Source of the DNA: a virus
Direction: 5' to 3' (one strand)
DNA length: 42,854 nucleotides
IMG/VR virus record: IMGVR_UViG_3300033148_002128
Coordinates: 1 to 42,854 of that record
How positions within the stretch are numbered: position 1 is the first letter of the stretch; every line of letters begins with the position of its first letter. Below the pieces are notes generated by a model. That model saw nothing but the letters and a program-made list of their open reading frames with translations. It did no database searches and had not been told where the DNA came from. A program made the translations under genes and the position numbers. Of this stretch, positions 38,865 through 42,854 are shown one piece after another.

Positions 38865-39779
38865 CTATCTTCCTTCTTTCATTTTAAATAACTTACCTAC
38901 TTTAGCTACTACATCTGCATGGGATGGGTGGCTCTTATTCCAATAGGCTCCTTTTCTGTCGCCCATGATCTCATTAATCTCAATATCAGCATCTGCTGGA
39001 GACAATGCGCCATCACTAGGTTTACCTTGGAATCCATCTTCCTTGAACAATTTCTGTCCAATAGCAGCTAATGCTTTAATTACTGCTGGGTTTGACCCGA
39101 TTCTAGGATCGGCAAATACTGCTTTAATAGCTTCATCATTAACTACTTCGTTAAGAACTCGAGTCGCAATAGCTACATTAGGCTCATATGCTTGACCCCA
39201 TTCAGTCTTTAATCCTTCTAGGTCAGACTTAATAGACTCTGCAGTAACACTAGCAGCATTATCTAGATCAGAATTAGCATTACCTTCCATCATCTCTACT
39301 AGCTTCTGTGCTTGAGCTAATGGCATACGGTTTTCTCTTGCGAAAGTCTTTAGTGCCGTTACTCTATCCTCAGACAGTTTGGACTCTTCTGCCCTATTTA
39401 ATGTGTAATCTACTTCATTTGGCTTGTATCCTAGCTTCTCATAGAAAGCATCTAGCTCTTCTGGACTAGAGTTCTCTGTAGGAAGTACAGCTTTATTCAT
39501 ACCTACTTGCTTTTGTCCGTGAACATAAGACTTCATTAGGTTACTGTAGTTAATCTCCCCACTCTCTCTATCCACAAACCCTTTTAATGAGGGCTCTTCT
39601 CTCAGAGTTTCGTCCATCCCTTCTGGGAATTTAACTTGTAATTCCCCATAAATAGACTCTATTGCTGCGGCTCCTCCATCTGGAATAATCTCTGGTCCTG
39701 GCTCTGGAGCCCCTCCAGACAATGCTGAAGCTGGTTCGCCTTCTAATAATAAGTTCTCAAATCCGAATCTAAATTTCAA
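38865..39779 (-). CDS. Capsid assembly scaffold protein
   Basis: 304 residues, acidic, helical. N-terminal low-complexity part rich in Gly, Pro and Glu; centre and C-terminal region helical with charge alternation; the last residues are basic (KLFKMKEGR), typical of scaffolds that bind the capsid inner surface by a positive C-terminal helix. Position between portal and capsid genes is the standard scaffold position. Overlaps the Bbp19-like gene by 11 nt. Confidence 0.82.
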   Translation of the reverse strand: MKFRFGFENLLLEGEPASALSGGAPEPGPEIIPDGGAAAIESIYGELQVKFPEGMDETLREEPSLKGFVDRESGEINYSNLMKSYVHGQKQVGMNKAVLPTENSSPEELDAFYEKLGYKPNEVDYTLNRAEESKLSEDRVTALKTFARENRMPLAQAQKLVEMMEGNANSDLDNAASVTAESIKSDLEGLKTEWGQAYEPNVAIATRVLNEVVNDEAIKAVFADPRIGSNPAVIKALAAIGQKLFKEDGFQGKPSDGALSPADADIEINEIMGDRKGAYWNKSHPSHADVVAKVGKLFKMKEGR

Positions 39780-40050
39780 AATAATTCTCCTGGTCTTTCT
39801 GTTTCTGCTCTAATATTTCCACATAAGCTTCTGGACTTACGTTTAGTTGTTCTAATATCCTGTGTACGATAGATTTAGCACCGTCATTGTAGGCCATACC
39901 TATTACTGTTGGATTCTTATAATCTACTGAAGGTCCCAAAAGACCTACCGAATCTATAAGATCGAACAATACAGCTCTCCCCTCTTCCGAGGAGAACGTC
40001 TTATCGTATGCAACTTTTATTTTCTTAGCTTTTTTACCCAGTAGATCCAT
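39769..40050 (-). CDS. Bbp19-like head protein
   Basis: 93 residues. The core DKTFSSEEGRAVLFDLIDSVG...NPTVIGMAYNDGAKSIVHRILEQLN follows the Bbp19-type pattern ('F....GR.VL.DL......FN.G.RS.V..IL..L'). These small proteins are encoded beside the portal in many podoviruses; their exact job in head assembly is unclear. Overlaps the portal end by 17 nt. Confidence 0.75.
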   Translation of the reverse strand: MDLLGKKAKKIKVAYDKTFSSEEGRAVLFDLIDSVGLLGPSVDYKNPTVIGMAYNDGAKSIVHRILEQLNVSPEAYVEILEQKQKDQENYFEI

Positions 40051-41683
40051 TCTCTGCTTCCTCTAGTTTCTTGATAGTGTCAGCTTCTTGATTCTGACTT
40101 TCAGCTTGTTGTTGCTGAGCTATCTGTTGTTGTCTCTGCTCTCTTATCTTCTTAACGTCCGACTCGCTTCTCATCAAGTCAGGACTAACATTGTATATCT
40201 TAAAGTTACGTCTTAGCAACTTATCACCATCAATTAAATCCATTACTTCTGGCTGGCTTCCAACAACAAAAGCTGTTGAATTGATAGCTCTAACCACGTT
40301 CTCAGACTGAGTAATTAACTGAGCTTGAGCAATAGTAGACCTATATTCAATCTCTAGGTCGAAATCCCCGCCCTTAGCATCTACAAACTCTTGTAGTTTA
40401 TCTGGCATCTCATCATAGATCCCTGCTTGTCCGAGTACATGTACTGTTCTATTGATAGTTGGTTTGAGTAGCTCTGTATCCATACGACCAAGTTGAGGTC
40501 CCATGAATCTGATCTGCTCATCTCTTCTCTGTAGAGTCTCAGTAGCAGTCATTCTATCTTGAAGAGGAGTTACTAACTTATCTAACATGAAGTGTTTCTT
40601 AATCATGTTATGCACTTGCTCGAGAATATCTAATCCAACTTGAGGATTCCCACCTGTAAATAGTGGTTCCATTCTGTCTTTAGACCCTGATCGGTAGTAA
40701 TTAACTCCAAAAGGTTTAATCTGTGGAGGAGTTAAGAATCCATTGTCAGGTATCTGCATAGGTGGAGCTATTGCTAGTTGAGCCCCTTGGATAGTTACTT
40801 TCTTCATAGCATTGGCCATCTTAATATCTGCCAATGTCTTCATAGCTGGAGATCTTCCGTAAGTCTCTACGTTAATCTTAGACCAACGAGGAGTAGCATA
40901 AGGCCATACTTCGAATCCAGACTTTCTTAAATACTTACCATTCTCCTTAAGAACATGTGTAGAAGCTATAGGGAAAGCTTTATTCCCGATCTCGCCTTTC
41001 ATTTCAGCAGCAGATCTCTTTGCTACCTGGTGAATTATACTAAACTTCTTATTGGGATTAGATCTAATCTCATCTTGGATCCAACCTAGAGTATCCTTAT
41101 CCATACTCTCTTCGAACTCTTGCATTACTTGACGACCATCGAACTCGTATTCACGAGATACGAAGTCTATAATACCTCTATTGTTCTCTCTCAAAACTAA
41201 CTCATAGATAGGTTCAGAATAGTATCTAACCCCTGTCTCTTCGTCGGCTTCAATTCTAAGGCTTGCAGTCCCTATCGAACCTAAATCTAAATATACTTCA
41301 TGAATCTCAGTCTGAAAATTAGACTGATTCATTGCTTTAATTGTCTTTAATGTTGAATCAAATAACCACTTAGCTACTTTCTCGTCTTCATCTAGTTTGG
41401 CATCTCCTGTAGATAGTCCGAACCAGATAATACTAGGATTAGTAAGCATGCCATGAAGAGCTGCAGCAAGATCATCATTAGCTGCAATTGCTTCTGTATC
41501 GAATAAAGTATTCGTGACTTTCTCGCCTTTAGTATGTTGTCCATATACATTATCTTTTCTAGGTACCACATACCTAGCGACTTGATCCCAATGGGAATCC
41601 CATGTAGTTCTATCGTTCTTTAGTTGATTATGTAGTTTAACGAGGGCCATGCCTCCACTATCATTGGTTACTACTTGTGACAT
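40034..41683 (-). CDS. Portal (head-to-tail connector) protein
   Basis: 549 residues. The N-terminus ALVKLHNQLKNDRTTWDSHWDQVARYVVPR and LHGMLTNPSIIWFGLSTGD match the T7 gp8-type connector family (head-tail connector, 'W..IA.Y..P'). The C-terminal tail is Gln-rich (QQQQIAQQQQ-like run) and charged. Dodecameric ring at one vertex through which DNA is packed and ejected. Length is usual for this family. Confidence 0.9.
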   Translation of the reverse strand: MSQVVTNDSGGMALVKLHNQLKNDRTTWDSHWDQVARYVVPRKDNVYGQHTKGEKVTNTLFDTEAIAANDDLAAALHGMLTNPSIIWFGLSTGDAKLDEDEKVAKWLFDSTLKTIKAMNQSNFQTEIHEVYLDLGSIGTASLRIEADEETGVRYYSEPIYELVLRENNRGIIDFVSREYEFDGRQVMQEFEESMDKDTLGWIQDEIRSNPNKKFSIIHQVAKRSAAEMKGEIGNKAFPIASTHVLKENGKYLRKSGFEVWPYATPRWSKINVETYGRSPAMKTLADIKMANAMKKVTIQGAQLAIAPPMQIPDNGFLTPPQIKPFGVNYYRSGSKDRMEPLFTGGNPQVGLDILEQVHNMIKKHFMLDKLVTPLQDRMTATETLQRRDEQIRFMGPQLGRMDTELLKPTINRTVHVLGQAGIYDEMPDKLQEFVDAKGGDFDLEIEYRSTIAQAQLITQSENVVRAINSTAFVVGSQPEVMDLIDGDKLLRRNFKIYNVSPDLMRSESDVKKIREQRQQQIAQQQQAESQNQEADTIKKLEEAENGSTG

Positions 41684-41825
41684 TAAGTACCCCTATTTTG
41701 CTTATTAGTTCAGATGTATTATCTTGTAATGTTGGATTAGAAGCAAGTACAGAAGTAGTTAAAGCTTTAATTCTCTTTAACTCCTCTCTCTGTTTCTTGG
41801 TAGCTTCCTCATTAAGTATTGCCAT
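41661..41825 (-). CDS. 54-residue protein before portal
   Basis: ATG at 41825 follows the upstream stop by 3 bases; the gene overlaps the portal start by 23 nt. A helical N-terminal half (EEATKKQREELKRIKALTTSVLA) and Ser/Asn/Thr-rich end. No clear ribosome site, so translation may be coupled to the preceding gene. No family recognised. Confidence 0.6.
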   Translation of the reverse strand: MAILNEEATKKQREELKRIKALTTSVLASNPTLQDNTSELISKIGVLNVTSSNQ

Positions 41826-41828
41826 TTT

Positions 41829-42158
41829 CTAGGCCAATACTGAAGTAAGTGAAGGTATAGTCGATACAGTACCCCCAACTAAAGTGGATCCACCAGTTTG
41901 CTCTCTAGATGTCAAAGCACTTTCACTTCTAGCTTTAAGTCTCTCACGTAGAGCATCTAACTCTCTACCGAGACCTTCTCTCAAATCGAAAGCCTTAACC
42001 TGTGTATCTACTTTAGCTATAGTGGGCTTCCCCTCTTCCGAAAGACCTGGCAATGTCTGACCTGCTTTTATGTCAACCATCATAGATGGCTTCATTCTAC
42101 CGAAATGCTCCATCTGACTCTGCAGACGTTTCTCTTGTTCTGATTCTGATCTAGCCAT
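41829..42158 (-). CDS. Hypothetical head-region protein, 109 aa
   Basis: Charged helical N-terminus (SESEQEKRLQSQMEHFGRM), a central loop with Pro/Gly and a helix REGLGRELDALRERLKARSES, then a Ser/Thr/Gly-rich tail. Similar short proteins sit between terminase and portal in other podoviruses, but I cannot name a family. Possibly a head or packaging accessory. Confidence 0.7.
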   Translation of the reverse strand: MARSESEQEKRLQSQMEHFGRMKPSMMVDIKAGQTLPGLSEEGKPTIAKVDTQVKAFDLREGLGRELDALRERLKARSESALTSREQTGGSTLVGGTVSTIPSLTSVLA

Positions 42159-42194
42159 AATTACTCCATTTTACCAATCTATTCTATCATATTC

Positions 42195-42647
42195 TTAATC
42201 TAGAATACTAGCAAGTTTTTTATCTCTCTGCCTCTTTCTGTACTCCCTACCCCCAACTATACTCTTACAACTCTTACTACAGAACTTGGTCCTCTCTGGC
42301 TGCAAGGTTGTGTAGTCAGATCCGCAGTGGGTGCATTTAGCTGGTACTCTTTTCTTCTTCTTCCATGTGTACTTCCTTATACGATCTAAGTGGGCTTTAT
42401 TTTCATCAGATCCGTAGTACTTATTCTTCTTTGCATGTAGGGAGGCGTGTTTAGACCAAGACATACACTCAAGGTTATCTATATCGTTATCAGCCCTATC
42501 GTGATTTTTATGGTGGATAACATGGCCGTCTGGTATGTCTCCGTTAAAGCTAGCCCATATATGCCTGTGTATCAGACCATTTGGGTGGTGGCATGAATAA
42601 TACCCATCCCTATTTTCATAGTATTTCCTACCGTTAAATTCCTGCAT
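42195..42647 (-). CDS. HNH endonuclease with zinc finger, next to terminase
   Basis: 150 residues; GGAG is close before ATG 42647. HNH_3-type core: RHIWASFNGDIPDGHVIHHK (first His and HH), NDIDNLECM. The tail contains a four-Cys site (CTHCGSDY ... CSKSC) and basic residues for DNA contact. No NUMOD4 segment, so it is a different subtype from the other six HNH proteins. Lies 12 bp after terL, a frequent homing site. Confidence 0.88.
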   Translation of the reverse strand: MQEFNGRKYYENRDGYYSCHHPNGLIHRHIWASFNGDIPDGHVIHHKNHDRADNDIDNLECMSWSKHASLHAKKNKYYGSDENKAHLDRIRKYTWKKKKRVPAKCTHCGSDYTTLQPERTKFCSKSCKSIVGGREYRKRQRDKKLASILD

Positions 42648-42659
42648 AATATCTCCGAT

Positions 42660-42854
42660 TTAAAATTCGAATATATCGTAACCCGAGTCGGCAGCAACTG
42701 GCAAGTCACTATATCCTTGACGCCCAGAGCCAAAGCCTGGAAAATAATCACAGGCGAAGTATCTAAACCCATCGGCAGCATGAGATGCCCAATTATGTAA
42801 AGGCTTATCTGAATACACCTTTAGTTTAGTGTCAAACTTTCTCTCATATGCAGC
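42660..42854 (-). CDS. terL: Terminase large subunit, C-terminal part
   Basis: This is the 3' end of the gene that starts at 1263. It includes the 114-bp overlap and then adds the tail PGFGSGRQGYSDLPVAADSG and a few more residues, ending DIFEF before a TAA stop (42660-42662). An HNH endonuclease gene begins 12 bp downstream, a typical position for a homing endonuclease next to a conserved target gene. The long Gly/Asp-rich, aromatic-ended tail may be the portal- or head-docking segment; that role is inferred from where terminase tails usually act. Confidence 0.9.
   Translation of the reverse strand, partial: AAYERKFDTKLKVYSDKPLHNWASHAADGFRYFACDYFPGFGSGRQGYSDLPVAADSGYDIFEF
42741..42854. repeat. 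Right copy of 114-bp terminal overlap
   Basis: Exact copy of 1-114. Removing one copy gives a circle of 42740 bp. From the start codon at 1263 through the join to the stop at 42660-42662 there are 448 codons in one frame, which is strong internal evidence that the join is correct. Confidence 0.97.

Noticed and set aside
1-42854. Search for integrase, single-subunit RNA polymerase, primase, tRNA genes or a CRISPR array
   Set aside because: No ORF carries the motifs of the first three; no cloverleaf-like sequence or regular spaced repeats were seen by eye. Absence is not proof without a profile search.

Overview
The window is an essentially complete genome of a tailed, podovirus-type bacteriophage with strong A+T bias. 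It is about 42.74 kb long and is presented as a circle cut inside the large terminase gene. The first 114 bases are repeated exactly as the last 114 (1-114 = 42741-42854). The terminase reading frame stays open across the join and gives a 447-residue protein with its own stop, so the two ends are one locus.

Layout: (1) A leftward late operon starts near 1896, runs through the terminase, crosses the join and continues from 42854 down to 20154. Its order is three small genes, TerL, an HNH endonuclease, small head genes, portal, a Bbp19-like protein, scaffold, major capsid, decoration-like protein, two tail tube/nozzle proteins, four internal-virion-type proteins, a collagen-like tail protein, a 1434-residue fibre, exported proteins, and holin/lipoprotein-type lysis genes. 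(2) A 970-base non-coding control region (1897-2869) holds promoter-like boxes, palindromes, TACACT repeats, a C/G-run element and the first copy of an 88-nt structured repeat. (3) A rightward early block (2870-5327) carries small genes, an HNH endonuclease and an HTH protein. (4) A leftward island (5330-7327) carries a PD-(D/E)XK nuclease, a small-terminase-like protein, a metallophosphoesterase and a mini-metallopeptidase. (5) A rightward replication operon (7759-20010) carries an SF3 helicase, family A DNA polymerase, SSB-like protein, RecE-type exonuclease, SNF2-type helicase and an M15 endolysin, with five HNH endonuclease genes inserted between them. The rightward and leftward operons converge on a terminator at about 20081-20105.

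The adaptor, nozzle, internal core and portal set resembles T7-type podoviruses in plan, but no single-subunit RNA polymerase, integrase or obvious primase is visible. Sigma70-type promoter boxes, including a near-consensus one before the capsid gene, suggest that host RNA polymerase does the transcription. The host cannot be named from sequence alone. Sec and lipoprotein signals point to an AT-rich Gram-negative. The fibre's 'NTDT...GG.W' and 'NGDL.L..NGTG' repeats recall proteins common in Bdellovibrionota and Bacteroidota, which is a weak hint only.

Most unusual observations: two copies of an 88-nt element (89% identical, no gaps, differences outside the proposed stems); a recurring acidic C-terminal tail ending in Asp-Leu-Leu or similar on several replication and packaging proteins; signal peptides on the tail fibre and two neighbouring late proteins; an ADP-ribosyltransferase-like region inside an internal virion protein; a terminator-promoter-leader unit isolating the capsid gene; and seven free-standing HNH endonuclease genes.
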